Notes under the pieces: generated by a model
The model's database searches: none
What the model was told of the DNA's origin: nothing
What the model saw: only the letters and a program-made list of their open reading frames with translations
Source of the DNA: an uncultured Flavobacteriaceae bacterium
Lineage (GTDB): Bacteria > Bacteroidota > Bacteroidia > Flavobacteriales > Flavobacteriaceae
NCBI GenBank assembly: GCA_947489085.1
Contig: CANLCJ010000029.1
Span: 1-50,115 of the forward strand
Reading direction: 5' to 3'
Length of the DNA stretch: 50,115 nucleotides
Program-made: the position numbers and the translations under genes
Part shown: one piece after another, positions 41,843 through 50,115 of the stretch
Layout of the letters: every line of letters begins with the position of its first letter
How positions within the stretch are numbered: the stretch's first letter is position 1

Positions 41843-42625
41843 TTAATTAAAATCTATTTTTACACAAGAATCTGCATAAACATAATTTAAAACTGTTTTT
41901 ACGGCCTCTTCGGGAGTACTTGCATTACCTACTTTAAGAGCACCTTCTAAAACGTCTCCGTTTTCAGACCATTCGTAATCTTTAATATTTCCTTTTATTA
42001 TGCGCTTACCGTCTCTGTTTATAACTCTAAACGATTGGAATTCGTTATTATATTCTACGCCACCAGGATAATACGTTTCTGCGCCAAAAAACGAAGCGCC
42101 TTTAGAAAACAAATAACTTACACAGTTACCTATATCTTTACCTTCTGATACTCTAATAGTATTGTTATGAATTATTTTCCATTCGCCTTTAATTAAGGAT
42201 CCCACTAGGTTCATTAAAATTGTTCCCGTTTCTGCAACCTTCCCGTCTACTTTAGATTCAAAATTAACCAAGGCAGATACAGTTCCAGCTCTTTCTTTTT
42301 GAGATTCGTGGACAATTTCTCTAACCGTGATTTTAAAATTATATTTTTTATTTTTAAGTGTTTGGTCTAATTGCGTAGACAATTGTTCGAAACCTGTAGT
42401 TGTTCTTTTAATAACACCAGACAAGCCCACATATGCTGTGTTATTTTTATACTTACTATCAAATAGAGATAGTACAGTGTTTATCTCTTTGGTATTACTT
42501 AAATTATTAAAAGCGTCTACATATTGGTTTAATAAATTTAGTACAGGTTTTTCTTGAGAAAACCCTACATAATTAGCTAGTAATAATACAGCTGTAACGA
42601 GATTAAATACCTTGGTTTTTTTCAT
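41843..42625 (-). CDS. Secreted protein with NTF2/SnoaL-like N-terminal part
   Basis: The 260-residue protein has a signal peptide (MKKTKVFNLVTAVLLLANYVGFSQ). Residues about 28-160 look like an NTF2/SnoaL-type cone fold: LLNQYVDAFNNLSNTKEINTVLSLFD and ERAGTVSALVNFESKV, then GEWKIIHNN. The remaining 100 residues include GNASTPEEAVKTVLNYVYADSC. I know no function. It is monocistronic with its own terminator. Confidence 0.7.
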   Translation of the reverse strand: MKKTKVFNLVTAVLLLANYVGFSQEKPVLNLLNQYVDAFNNLSNTKEINTVLSLFDSKYKNNTAYVGLSGVIKRTTTGFEQLSTQLDQTLKNKKYNFKITVREIVHESQKERAGTVSALVNFESKVDGKVAETGTILMNLVGSLIKGEWKIIHNNTIRVSEGKDIGNCVSYLFSKGASFFGAETYYPGGVEYNNEFQSFRVINRDGKRIIKGNIKDYEWSENGDVLEGALKVGNASTPEEAVKTVLNYVYADSCVKIDFN

Positions 42626-42828
42626 AATAGGTCTATTATTTGAGATTTGGTTATTTATATGTTAGCTAATATAATAAAAACGTAGTGTTTTTCTGTTATT
42701 AAAAAAACTTAGTCCGCAATTATCATGTTCTCAAAATAATAGGGGTTGTAATTCATCATCGAAAATAAAAACCATAGTTCTATGTCACTTGTGTAAAATG
42801 AAAACAAAACTAAGTACAGTATAAAACA

Positions 42829-42869
42829 AAAAAACCTTGCAAATTTATAACTAAATTTACAAGGTTTTT
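42829..42869 (-). terminator. Terminator of the tRNA-Ser/tRNA-Pro unit
   Basis: CCTTGCAAATTT (42835-42844 region) pairs with AAATTTACAAGG with one mismatch, flanked by A-run and T-run. On the minus strand it directly follows tRNA-Pro and ends in a run of T. Confidence 0.8.
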
Positions 42870-42870
42870 G

Positions 42871-42945
42871 TCGGGGTGGCAGGATTCGAACCTGCGACCT
42901 CCGCGTCCCAAACGCGGCGCGATAACCGGGCTACGCTACACCCCG
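42871..42945 (-). tRNA. tRNA-Pro (anticodon TGG)
   Basis: On the minus strand: acceptor CGGGGTG with CACCCCG, D-arm AGCCCGGTTATCGC region, anticodon loop TTTGGGA (TGG) between GCG and CGC, and T-arm with GGTTCGAATCC. CCA is not encoded. It follows tRNA-Ser by 19 nt on the same strand, so the two are co-transcribed. Confidence 0.95.
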
Positions 42946-42964
42946 AATTGGCTATCTTATTTTG

Positions 42965-43048
42965 CGGAGAGACCGGGATTCGAACCCGGGCAACACTTGC
43001 GCGTTGACAGATTAGCAATCTGCTCCATTACCACTCTGGCACCTCTCC
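42965..43048 (-). tRNA. tRNA-Ser (anticodon GCT)
   Basis: On the minus strand: acceptor GGAGAGG with TCTCTCC, anticodon stem-loop CAGATTGCTAATCTG (GCT), the extra variable arm typical of class II tRNAs and T-arm CCGGGTTCGAATCCCGG. The length of 84 nt suits tRNA-Ser. CCA is not encoded. Confidence 0.95.
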
Positions 43049-43094
43049 TATTATACAGTTTTTTTAAGAACTAAAGCAATTAAAATTGCGGTTG

Positions 43095-43126
43095 CAAATG
43101 TAGCAGAAACAAATGATATATCACAA
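43095..43126 (-). promoter_or_regulatory. Promoter of the tRNA-Ser/tRNA-Pro unit
   Basis: On the minus strand TTG (complement of 43124-43126), a 21-bp spacer and TACATTTG (complement of 43095-43102) match the Bacteroidota promoter. It would start about 40 nt before tRNA-Ser. Confidence 0.55.
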
Positions 43127-43151
43127 CTATTTATTCTTTTTTTTATAAAAA

Positions 43152-45200
43152 TTATTCTGGGTATTCAATACGCAAATGGTAAATGTTTGCTAGCTTGTGC
43201 TTTAAGATTTTTTTTATAGATTGAATTTCTTTGAAAGTTATATTAGCATTTAGAAATTGCCCCTGTTCAATCTGTTTATCGATTATATTCTCTACAAAAT
43301 TATCAATTTTGGTAGATGTAGGATCTTTTAAACTTTTAGAAGCTGCTTCTACACTATCGCACATCATTAATATTGCAGTTTCTTTACTAAAAGGTTTTGG
43401 TCCTGGATATTGAAAACTGCTTTTGTCTACTTCTAAATCTACCGCTTTAGCCTTACTATAAAAATAGTAAACCAAACTCGTACCGTGGTGTGTTCGAATA
43501 AAATCTATAACGCGATCTGGTAGGTTGTATTTTTTAGCAATTTCGACACCATCTATAACATGGTCTCTAATAATTTTAGCACTCTCTGTAGGCGATAGCT
43601 CATCATGTGGATTAATTCCCGTTGTTTGGTTTTCTGTAAAGTAATTAGAAATACGCATTTTACCAATATCGTGGTATAAAGCACCTACGCGAACCAACAT
43701 TGCATTAGCTCCTATTTCGTTAGCTGATGCTTCGGCAAGATTAGCTACATTTAAGGAGTGGTGAAATGTTCCTGGAGCTGTGTTTGCTAATTCTTTTAAC
43801 AATTTAGTGTTTGTGTCTGATAGTTCTAACAAAGACACGTCTGACACTAAACCAAACAGCTTTTCGTAAGCATAAATTAAGGGCTGTACAAAAAGCGTTG
43901 CCAAACCACAAAGTATAAATAACAAGAATGTTTTTAATTTTATAGCCTCTATACTTCCTTCCTGAATTACAAAAAACGCAAAATACGCTACAATATAAAT
44001 AAGCGTTATTTGCCCTACAGACACAAATAAATTAGCACGCTTGTAAAGTTCTGATACTGTAAGTATAGTTACAATACCTGCTATAATTTGTAAAAACATA
44101 TATTCGTAACTATTAGGCACTATAGACCCAAGCAATAGCACTGTAATTACGTGGGTAAACATTCCTAGACGCGCATCGAAAAAGGCCTTTAGTACAAGTG
44201 GTAATATGCATAAAGGCGCGACATACAAATACTCCGAATTGTAATTTACAACCATAGTTGTTATAAACACCATTAGCAACACGTTGAAAAAAATAAAGGT
44301 AACTTTGGTATTATTTTCAAAAACCTCTAATCTGTATTTTCTTAAAAACAGTAATAGCATAAGTAAGGCCAATGCTACCAACAGTGTGTACGCAAAAAGC
44401 ACCCAATTGTAATTCGATTTACTCCACACTTGAGATTCGTATTCTGATTGTAATGATTTTAGTTTCTGAAACTTATCGCCCTCTACAACTTCGCCTTTAG
44501 AAATAATTAATGTGCCCTTTTCTACGCTACCTCGAGTGTACGATATTTTATTAAGTTCGCTTTGTAATGCCTTTTCTGTAAACGATTTATTATAGGTAAC
44601 GTTAGGAGTAATAACATCAAAAAACAATGATGTAAAGCTAACGGTATGCGCTATAAGTTCTTTTTCTATCAGTTGGTTTTCAATGGTTCTTTTAACCTTA
44701 TTTTGAGCAATTAATTTATTGTACGCAGTACGTTGCGCAATAACATTGTTATTAAGAAGCTCTACCACCCTATCGGGTTCAAAATTATAAGTTTCGCTTA
44801 GTATCCCAAACTTGTATAAAACCTCTAGTATGCTTTGCCCACTTTGCCTTAACCGTTTTAATTCTGGTTGCGCTAACGAATCTGGAAAAACAGAACTAAA
44901 TTTCTCGTTGTAAGAGGCTATAGCTTTCATTTTAACGGCCTCATCAACATCAAAATACAATAGCGACTGTGCCATAATAGCTTCTCGCTCTTTGTTAATC
45001 TCTGCATCCGATTTTTTAATAGCAAAATTAAATGGTGCTAATAAGTTTTCAGACTGCCAAGGCTTCCCCTTCTCGAAACTATACCTAAACTTTCCGCTTT
45101 TAGGAAATAAATACACGATTAAGACTGTGGTAGTTACAAATAATAACGCCTTGTATATTAAAGAATGGTTTCGATACAAGGTATTTATAAGGTCTTTCAT
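43152..45200 (-). CDS. 7TM-HD family phosphohydrolase, PgpH-like c-di-AMP phosphodiesterase
   Basis: The 682-residue membrane protein has an N-terminal membrane helix (about 15-33), an extracytoplasmic 7TMR-HDED domain (about 35-265) and a block of seven membrane helices (about 270-460). The cytoplasmic C-terminal HD domain (about 480-645) has TFHHSLNVANLAE and GALYHDIGKM as metal ligands, plus RTHHGTS. This is the architecture of PgpH, which hydrolyses the second messenger c-di-AMP in Listeria. The activity is inferred from the family. A TACTTTTG element 20 nt upstream is its probable promoter. Confidence 0.92.
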   Translation of the reverse strand: MKDLINTLYRNHSLIYKALLFVTTTVLIVYLFPKSGKFRYSFEKGKPWQSENLLAPFNFAIKKSDAEINKEREAIMAQSLLYFDVDEAVKMKAIASYNEKFSSVFPDSLAQPELKRLRQSGQSILEVLYKFGILSETYNFEPDRVVELLNNNVIAQRTAYNKLIAQNKVKRTIENQLIEKELIAHTVSFTSLFFDVITPNVTYNKSFTEKALQSELNKISYTRGSVEKGTLIISKGEVVEGDKFQKLKSLQSEYESQVWSKSNYNWVLFAYTLLVALALLMLLLFLRKYRLEVFENNTKVTFIFFNVLLMVFITTMVVNYNSEYLYVAPLCILPLVLKAFFDARLGMFTHVITVLLLGSIVPNSYEYMFLQIIAGIVTILTVSELYKRANLFVSVGQITLIYIVAYFAFFVIQEGSIEAIKLKTFLLFILCGLATLFVQPLIYAYEKLFGLVSDVSLLELSDTNTKLLKELANTAPGTFHHSLNVANLAEASANEIGANAMLVRVGALYHDIGKMRISNYFTENQTTGINPHDELSPTESAKIIRDHVIDGVEIAKKYNLPDRVIDFIRTHHGTSLVYYFYSKAKAVDLEVDKSSFQYPGPKPFSKETAILMMCDSVEAASKSLKDPTSTKIDNFVENIIDKQIEQGQFLNANITFKEIQSIKKILKHKLANIYHLRIEYPE

Positions 45201-45219
45201 AAAGAGAAGATAATAGATT

Positions 45220-45227
45220 CAAAAGTA
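45220..45227 (-). promoter_or_regulatory. Putative -7 element of the PgpH-like gene
   Basis: TACTTTTG on the minus strand, 19 nt before the ATG, matches TAnnTTTG. Confidence 0.45.
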
Positions 45228-45315
45228 ATAAATTTTAAATACTGTAGCACATTTTATAATTATTGAGATCGCATTAATATCGGTAAAAAATCATTATTTT
45301 CGCTTTAATTATAGG

Positions 45316-46503
45316 ATGAAAATTATGAATTCTGAAGTTGTTATTGTTTCTGCTGCAAGAACACCCATTGGCAGCTTTTTAGGTGCTTTATCTACAGTTC
45401 CTGCAACGCAATTAGGAGCTATAGCTATAAAAGGTGCTTTAGAAAAAATTGGTTTAAAACCAGATTTGGTTGATGAAGTTTTTATGGGTAATGTGCTTCA
45501 AGCAGGAAACGGACAAGCACCTGCCAGACAAGCTAGCATTAACGCTGGTATACCTAATACCGTACCTTGTACTACGGTAAATAAGGTATGTGCTTCTGGT
45601 ATGAAAGCTGTAATGTTAGGTGCGCAAGCCATTGCTTTAGGCAATGCTGAAATTGTTGTTGCTGGTGGTATGGAAAACATGAGTTTAGTACCGCATTATG
45701 TAAATATGAGAACAGGGACTAAATTTGGAAGCGCTCCGTTAATTGATGGTTTACAAAAAGATGGTTTAGCAGATGCTTATAACAACGATGCTATGGGCGT
45801 ATGTGCAGATGCCTGTGCGTCTAAATACCAATTCTCTAGAAAAGCGCAAGACGCCTATGCTATAAAATCTTATCAACGTGCTGAAGAAGCCTGGAATGCT
45901 GGCAAATTTAATTCTGAAATTGTTCCCGTAGACGTACCCCAACGAAAAGGGGACGCCTTACGTGTTGATACAGATGAAGAGTATACAAAGGTTAATCTAG
46001 AAAAAATACCGCTTTTAAAACCTGCATTTACCAAAGAAGGTACAGTTACAGCTGCAAATGCATCTACACTAAACGATGGTGCAGGTGCCGTAGTTTTAAT
46101 GCAAAAAGCAAAAGCTAAAGCTTTAGGTTTAGAAATCTTAGCTACAATAAAAAGTTATGCAGATGCTGCACATGAGCCTGAGTGGTTTACAACAGCTCCT
46201 GCTAAAGCTTTACCAAAAGCACTTGCCAAAGCAGGACTGTCTCAAACCGATGTTGACTTTTTCGAACTTAATGAAGCTTTTTCTGTAGTAGCATTGGCTA
46301 ATATGAAAATTTTAAACTTACCCGAAACCAAAGTAAATGTAAATGGTGGAGCTGTATCTCTTGGCCACCCGCTTGGATGTTCTGGGGTTAGAATACTAAT
46401 TACTTTATTAAACGTTTTAGAACAAAACAATGCCAAAATTGGTGCTGCCGCTATTTGTAATGGTGGTGGTGGTGCTTCTGCAATAGTTATTGAACGCAAC
46501 TAA
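45316..46503 (+). CDS. Acetyl-CoA C-acyltransferase (thiolase)
   Basis: The 395-residue thiolase has the acyl-accepting Cys92 in TTVNKVCASGMKAV, FELNEAFSVV, GGAVSLGHPLGCSGVR and CNGGGGASA at the end. The length and the GHPLGCSG/CNGGG motifs fit biosynthetic acetyl-CoA acetyltransferase. It may act in acetoacetyl-CoA formation or in fatty- or amino-acid breakdown. The ATG at 45325 (MNSEVVIV) is an alternative start. The NlpC/P60 gene follows after 9 nt, so they are probably co-transcribed. Confidence 0.94.
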   Translation: MKIMNSEVVIVSAARTPIGSFLGALSTVPATQLGAIAIKGALEKIGLKPDLVDEVFMGNVLQAGNGQAPARQASINAGIPNTVPCTTVNKVCASGMKAVMLGAQAIALGNAEIVVAGGMENMSLVPHYVNMRTGTKFGSAPLIDGLQKDGLADAYNNDAMGVCADACASKYQFSRKAQDAYAIKSYQRAEEAWNAGKFNSEIVPVDVPQRKGDALRVDTDEEYTKVNLEKIPLLKPAFTKEGTVTAANASTLNDGAGAVVLMQKAKAKALGLEILATIKSYADAAHEPEWFTTAPAKALPKALAKAGLSQTDVDFFELNEAFSVVALANMKILNLPETKVNVNGGAVSLGHPLGCSGVRILITLLNVLEQNNAKIGAAAICNGGGGASAIVIERN

Positions 46504-46512
46504 TACCTCGTC

Positions 46513-47262
46513 ATGCAATACGGAATTTGTAATTTAAGTATAGTACCTTTAAGAGGAGAGCCTACCGATAAAAGCGAGCTAGTATCTCAGGTGCTTTATG
46601 GCGACTTTTTTAAAGTTATAGAGCAACGAAAAAATTGGAGTAAAATACGTTTGGCTTTTGATGCTTATGAGGGTTGGATAGACAATAAGCAATACTTGGA
46701 AATTAACGGAGAAGCTTACAACCAATTAAATGCTGAAACGCCAAAACTTTCTTTAGATTTGGTAGAATTTGTGCAAGATAGCAATGCGCAATTGTACCCT
46801 ATACAATTAGGCGCAACTTTAAATGGGTTATCGCTTTTAGGGCATACGTTCGATGGTAGTATTACAGGGCATAATTCTAATAAATCTAATTTGATTGCTA
46901 CTGCTTTTCTATACTTAAACAGCCCCTACTTATGGGGAGGTAAAACGCCTTTTGGTATAGATTGCTCTGGATTTACGCAAATGGTCTATAAGCTAAATGG
47001 CTACAAGTTATTACGAGATGCATCCCAACAAGCCACACAAGGAGAGCCTTTAAGTTTTATAGAAGAAAGTGAACCTGGAGATTTAGCCTTTTTCGACAAT
47101 AATGAAGGGGCTATTATTCATGTTGGCATAATTATGAAAGACAATTACATTATACATGCGCATGGTAAAGTACGAATAGACAGACTAGATCATTCTGGAA
47201 TTTATAATGCAGATAAACGTGCCCACACCCACAAATTACGAGTTATAAAAAAGATTATTTAA
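46513..47262 (+). CDS. NlpC/P60 family cell-wall peptidase with SH3 domains
   Basis: The 249-residue protein has an N-terminal bacterial SH3-like region (about 1-110, VPLRGEPTDKSELVSQVLYGD) and a C-terminal NlpC/P60 cysteine peptidase domain. The catalytic Cys151 is in GIDCSGF, His203 in IIHVGI and a further His215 in HAHG. The layout is that of gamma-D-glutamyl-diamino-acid endopeptidases (YkfC type) acting on peptidoglycan peptides. No classical signal peptide is seen, so recycling of wall peptides in the cytoplasm is possible. It converges with the NADH dehydrogenase gene with a 4-nt overlap. Confidence 0.92.
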   Translation: MQYGICNLSIVPLRGEPTDKSELVSQVLYGDFFKVIEQRKNWSKIRLAFDAYEGWIDNKQYLEINGEAYNQLNAETPKLSLDLVEFVQDSNAQLYPIQLGATLNGLSLLGHTFDGSITGHNSNKSNLIATAFLYLNSPYLWGGKTPFGIDCSGFTQMVYKLNGYKLLRDASQQATQGEPLSFIEESEPGDLAFFDNNEGAIIHVGIIMKDNYIIHAHGKVRIDRLDHSGIYNADKRAHTHKLRVIKKII

Positions 47263-48545
47263 CTCGCTTTATGGTTGCTCTTGTAAGGTCTTATAATTAA
47301 ACGTGCCTCTCTATCGAAACGCACATAGTTATATACCCAATTTACAAATACCACCATACGATTTCTAAAACCTATTAAAAAAAACAAGTGCACAAACATC
47401 CATACAAACCAAGCGAAAACGCCTTGAAATTTATAATGCTCTAAATCTACAACAGCTTTATTCCTTCCAATAGTTGCCATCGTGCCTTTATCTTTATATT
47501 TAAAAGGTTTAAGAGGTTTATTCTCTATTAAATTTAACAAATTATCGCCCAGTTGTTCCCCTTGTTGTATAGCTGGCTGTGCCATCATAGGCAAACCATT
47601 AGGATGTTCGTCTGTAGTCATCGCCGCTATATCACCAATAGCAAAAATATGTTTAAAGCCATTTACTTGGTTAAACGCATTAACAATAACGCGATTGCCT
47701 CTGGTAACAAAATCTTCAGCATCTAAACCTTTAATAGTAGCACCTTTAACTCCAGCTGCCCAAACCACAGTTCGTGCTTGAAATGTAACATCGGTATTAG
47801 TAGTTACCGTTTTACCATCGTAATTTGTAACACGTGTATTTTTCCATATATGAACCCCTAATTTTTCTAGAAAATCTTCAGCTTTCTGTGAGGCCTGCGG
47901 ACTCATACCCTTTAATATACAGTCGCCAGACTGTACAATATGTATTTGTGCCAGTCTGGTATCCAAATCGGGATAATCTTTTGGTAAAATGCCTTTTTTA
48001 ATTTCTGCTAAAGCTCCTGCTAATTCTACACCTGTAGGACCGCCACCAACAATAACAAAATTCATCAACGCATTACGCTCGTTCAAATCTTGAGTTAGCA
48101 AGGCATCTTCAAAATTTTCTAAAATTAAACTTCTCAAGTTTAAAGATTGCGGCACCGTTTTCATGGTCATACTATGCGTTTCCACAGCCTTATTTCCAAA
48201 AAAATTGGTTGTAGAACCTGTGGCCACTACCAAATAATCAAATTTAAGAGCTCCAATGTTCGTTTCCACAATATCCTTTTCTGTATTTATACTCTGTACT
48301 GTGGCCAACCTAAAATAAAAATTGGGGAAATCTTGCAGTATTTTACGGATAGGGTAAGCAATAGAGTCTGGCTCTAAACCTCCTGTAGATACTTGGTACA
48401 ACAATGGTTGGAATGTGTGGTAATTGTGCTTATCTATAAGTACAACTTGCAGCTCTTGTTTGGATAGTTTTTTAGCCAATGCTACTCCGGCAAAACCACC
48501 TCCAATTATAACTACTCTTGGAAAACTTGTTCTTGGTATATTCAT
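47259..48545 (-). CDS. Type II NADH dehydrogenase (NDH-2)
   Basis: The 428-residue membrane-associated flavoprotein has an FAD motif VVIIGGGFAGVALAKKL at the start and the NADH motif FVIVGGGPTGVELAGALAE in the middle. HIFAIGDIA and MAQPAIQQGEQLGDNL are also present, as in NDH-2. A hydrophobic C-terminal stretch (WFVWMFVHLFFLIGF and VVFVNWVYNYV) anchors it to the membrane. It transfers electrons from NADH to menaquinone without proton pumping. It is monocistronic and divergent from lpd. Confidence 0.93.
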   Translation of the reverse strand: MNIPRTSFPRVVIIGGGFAGVALAKKLSKQELQVVLIDKHNYHTFQPLLYQVSTGGLEPDSIAYPIRKILQDFPNFYFRLATVQSINTEKDIVETNIGALKFDYLVVATGSTTNFFGNKAVETHSMTMKTVPQSLNLRSLILENFEDALLTQDLNERNALMNFVIVGGGPTGVELAGALAEIKKGILPKDYPDLDTRLAQIHIVQSGDCILKGMSPQASQKAEDFLEKLGVHIWKNTRVTNYDGKTVTTNTDVTFQARTVVWAAGVKGATIKGLDAEDFVTRGNRVIVNAFNQVNGFKHIFAIGDIAAMTTDEHPNGLPMMAQPAIQQGEQLGDNLLNLIENKPLKPFKYKDKGTMATIGRNKAVVDLEHYKFQGVFAWFVWMFVHLFFLIGFRNRMVVFVNWVYNYVRFDREARLIIRPYKSNHKAS

Positions 48546-48624
48546 ACACTTAAAATTCTTGGTAAAGGTAGTAATAAGATGTAAATTAATAAGGTTGTAA
48601 ATTCTTTATTAGAATACGATTTTG

Positions 48625-48632
48625 TAAATTTG
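48625..48632 (+). promoter_or_regulatory. Putative -7 element of lpd
   Basis: TAAATTTG lies 18 nt before the start codon and matches TAnnTTTG exactly. The nearest TTG upstream (48595-48597) is at an unusually long spacing of 27 bp. Confidence 0.5.
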
Positions 48633-48650
48633 CAGCCTAAAATTTAACAC

Positions 48651-50027
48651 ATGAGTAAATACGATATTATAGTTCTTGGAAGTGGTCCTGGTGGTTATGT
48701 AACTGCTATTAGAGCATCACAATTAGGTTTTAAAACGGCAATAGTTGAAAAAGAAAGTCTTGGAGGCGTTTGTTTAAATTGGGGGTGTATTCCAACAAAA
48801 GCGTTATTAAAATCTGCTCAAGTATTTGAATATCTGAAACATGCTGAAGATTACGGCTTAAAGGTAAAAGATGCAGAACACGATTTTGATGCTGTTGTAA
48901 AGCGTAGCCGTGGTGTAGCAGATGGCATGAGCAAAGGTGTTCAATTTTTAATGAAAAAGAATAAAATTGACGTTATAGAAGGTTATGGAAAACTAAAACC
49001 TGGTAAAAAAGTAGACGTTGATGGTACAGAATATAGTGCTGATAATATTATAATTGCTACAGGAGCACGCTCTCGTGAGTTGCCTAGTTTACCTCAAGAT
49101 GGCGAAAAAGTTATTGGTTACAGACAGGCAATGACTTTAAAAGAGCAACCTAAGAAAATGATTGTTGTTGGTTCTGGTGCTATTGGCGTAGAATTTGCTT
49201 ACTTCTATAATTCTATGGGTACAGAGGTTACTATTGTTGAGTATTTACCTGGTATAGTTCCTGTAGAAGATGAGGATGTTTCTAAACAATTAGAACGCTC
49301 TTTCAAAAAATCTGGAATTAATATTATGACTTCTGCTGAAGTAACTTCTGTAGATACTTCTGGAAAAGGTGTTAAAGCTACAGTTAAAACTAAAAAAGGT
49401 GAAGAAGTTTTAGAAGCTGATATTATTTTATCTGCTGTTGGAATTAAAACTAACATAGAAAATATAGGTTTAGAAGATGTTGGTATTGTTGTAGATAGAG
49501 ATAAGATTTTGGTAAACGATTTCTACCAAACTAATATTCCTGGTTATTATGCTATTGGAGATGTAACACCTGGACAAGCTTTAGCACATGTTGCTTCTGC
49601 TGAAGGCATCTTATGTGTTGAAAAATTAGCTGGACATACCGTAGAGCCTATAGATTACAGTAATATTCCTGGTTGTACCTATTGTTCTCCAGAAATTGCT
49701 AGTGTAGGATTAACAGAAAAACAGGCTAAAGATAAGGGCTTAGATATTAAAGTTGGTAAATTTCCATTTTCTGCATCTGGAAAAGCTAGTGCAGGAGGAA
49801 ATAAAGAAGGTTTCGTAAAAGTAATCTTCGATGCTAAATATGGTGAGTGGTTAGGTTGCCATATGATTGGAGCTGGCGTTACAGATATGATTGCTGAAGC
49901 TGTGTTAGGTAGAAAATTAGAAACTACTGGACATGAAGTTTTAAAAACTGTACATCCTCACCCAACCATGAGTGAAGCTGTAATGGAAGCTGTAGCAGAT
50001 GCTTACGATGAAGTTATCCATTTGTAA
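48651..50027 (+). CDS. lpd: Dihydrolipoyl dehydrogenase (E3)
   Basis: The 458-residue flavin disulfide reductase reoxidises dihydrolipoamide in 2-oxoacid dehydrogenase complexes. It has the FAD motif VLGSGPGGYVTAIRA, the redox pair Cys41 and Cys46 in GGVCLNWGCIPTK, the NAD motif VVGSGAIGVEFA and the C-terminal HPHPTMSEAVMEAV with the catalytic His. It is monocistronic with its own promoter and terminator; no E1 or E2 gene lies nearby in the window. Confidence 0.96.
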   Translation: MSKYDIIVLGSGPGGYVTAIRASQLGFKTAIVEKESLGGVCLNWGCIPTKALLKSAQVFEYLKHAEDYGLKVKDAEHDFDAVVKRSRGVADGMSKGVQFLMKKNKIDVIEGYGKLKPGKKVDVDGTEYSADNIIIATGARSRELPSLPQDGEKVIGYRQAMTLKEQPKKMIVVGSGAIGVEFAYFYNSMGTEVTIVEYLPGIVPVEDEDVSKQLERSFKKSGINIMTSAEVTSVDTSGKGVKATVKTKKGEEVLEADIILSAVGIKTNIENIGLEDVGIVVDRDKILVNDFYQTNIPGYYAIGDVTPGQALAHVASAEGILCVEKLAGHTVEPIDYSNIPGCTYCSPEIASVGLTEKQAKDKGLDIKVGKFPFSASGKASAGGNKEGFVKVIFDAKYGEWLGCHMIGAGVTDMIAEAVLGRKLETTGHEVLKTVHPHPTMSEAVMEAVADAYDEVIHL

Positions 50028-50078
50028 ATAATATATTCTGTCTTGTCCTAAAATAGCGATACAAGATTTATAAGTTAT

Positions 50079-50115
50079 AAGGTAGTGATATTTATATTGC
50101 TACCTTTTGTTTTTT
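50079..50115 (+). terminator. Terminator of lpd
   Basis: AAGGTAG (50079-50085) pairs with CTACCTT (50100-50106), with further A/T pairs in the loop and a T-rich tail to the end of the window. Confidence 0.75.

Noticed and set aside
42868-43074. Plus-strand open frame over the tRNA pair
   Set aside because: It is antisense to tRNA-Pro and tRNA-Ser, and its translation reflects tRNA sequence, a common false ORF.
1-50115. CRISPR array or cas genes
   Set aside because: No regularly spaced direct repeats of 20-40 bp and no Cas protein motifs were seen.

Overview
The window looks like a piece of a Bacteroidota chromosome, most probably family Flavobacteriaceae. The DNA is AT-rich. Many genes carry the Bacteroidota promoter element TAnnTTTG upstream (HU, lpd, mnmE, menD, tRNA-Met and others). 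Several families typical of this group are present: DUF4290, DUF493, DUF2853, a flavobacterial START-like protein, menaquinone genes, and MurA with Asp in place of the usual catalytic Cys.

Region 1 (1-13143) is accessory DNA. A lone PDDEXK nuclease of the DUF1016/YhcG family lies at 99-1094. Next comes a block, all on the minus strand and in transcription order hipB-hipS-hipT-hsdM-hsdS-DUF262/DUF1524-hsdR-ygjP. This is a tripartite HipBST-like toxin-antitoxin module followed by a type I restriction-modification locus that contains a GmrSD-like nuclease. The block is bracketed by a perfect 15-bp direct repeat (1254-1268 and 13129-13143), and the second copy is the last 15 bp of mnmE including its stop codon. 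The 3' end of mnmE is the known integration site of Salmonella genomic island 1, so this looks like a site-specifically inserted defence island. No integrase is visible inside it.

Region 2 (13129-30318) is mostly housekeeping. It holds mnmE, an RNA-binding CvfB-like protein, a menaquinone cluster (hotdog thioesterase, isochorismate synthase, menD), a PAS protein that resembles a LOV domain without the photoactive Cys, murA with DUF4290, DUF493, a P-loop ATPase-recQ-fmt operon, HU, YqgE, a class IV aminotransferase, a START-like protein and tRNA-Met.

Region 3 (30361-34691) is a two-gene operon. A 1055-residue protein fuses an N-terminal catalase-like heme domain to a C-terminal LodA/GoxA-type quinoprotein oxidase. 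It is followed, with a 1-nt stop/start overlap, by a LodB-like flavoprotein of the kind needed to build the cysteine tryptophylquinone cofactor. An H2O2-producing oxidase physically joined to a putative H2O2-removing domain is the most unusual protein in the window.

Region 4 (34692-42625) is a loosely packed accessory stretch. It carries DUF1330, VOC, AraC-type regulator, GlcG/HbpS, YHS, a lipoprotein with a zinc-metalloprotease signature, an SDR and a secreted NTF2-like protein, separated by long non-coding gaps. Region 5 (42830-50115) returns to core functions: tRNA-Pro and tRNA-Ser, a PgpH-type c-di-AMP phosphodiesterase, thiolase, an NlpC/P60 peptidase, type II NADH dehydrogenase and dihydrolipoyl dehydrogenase.
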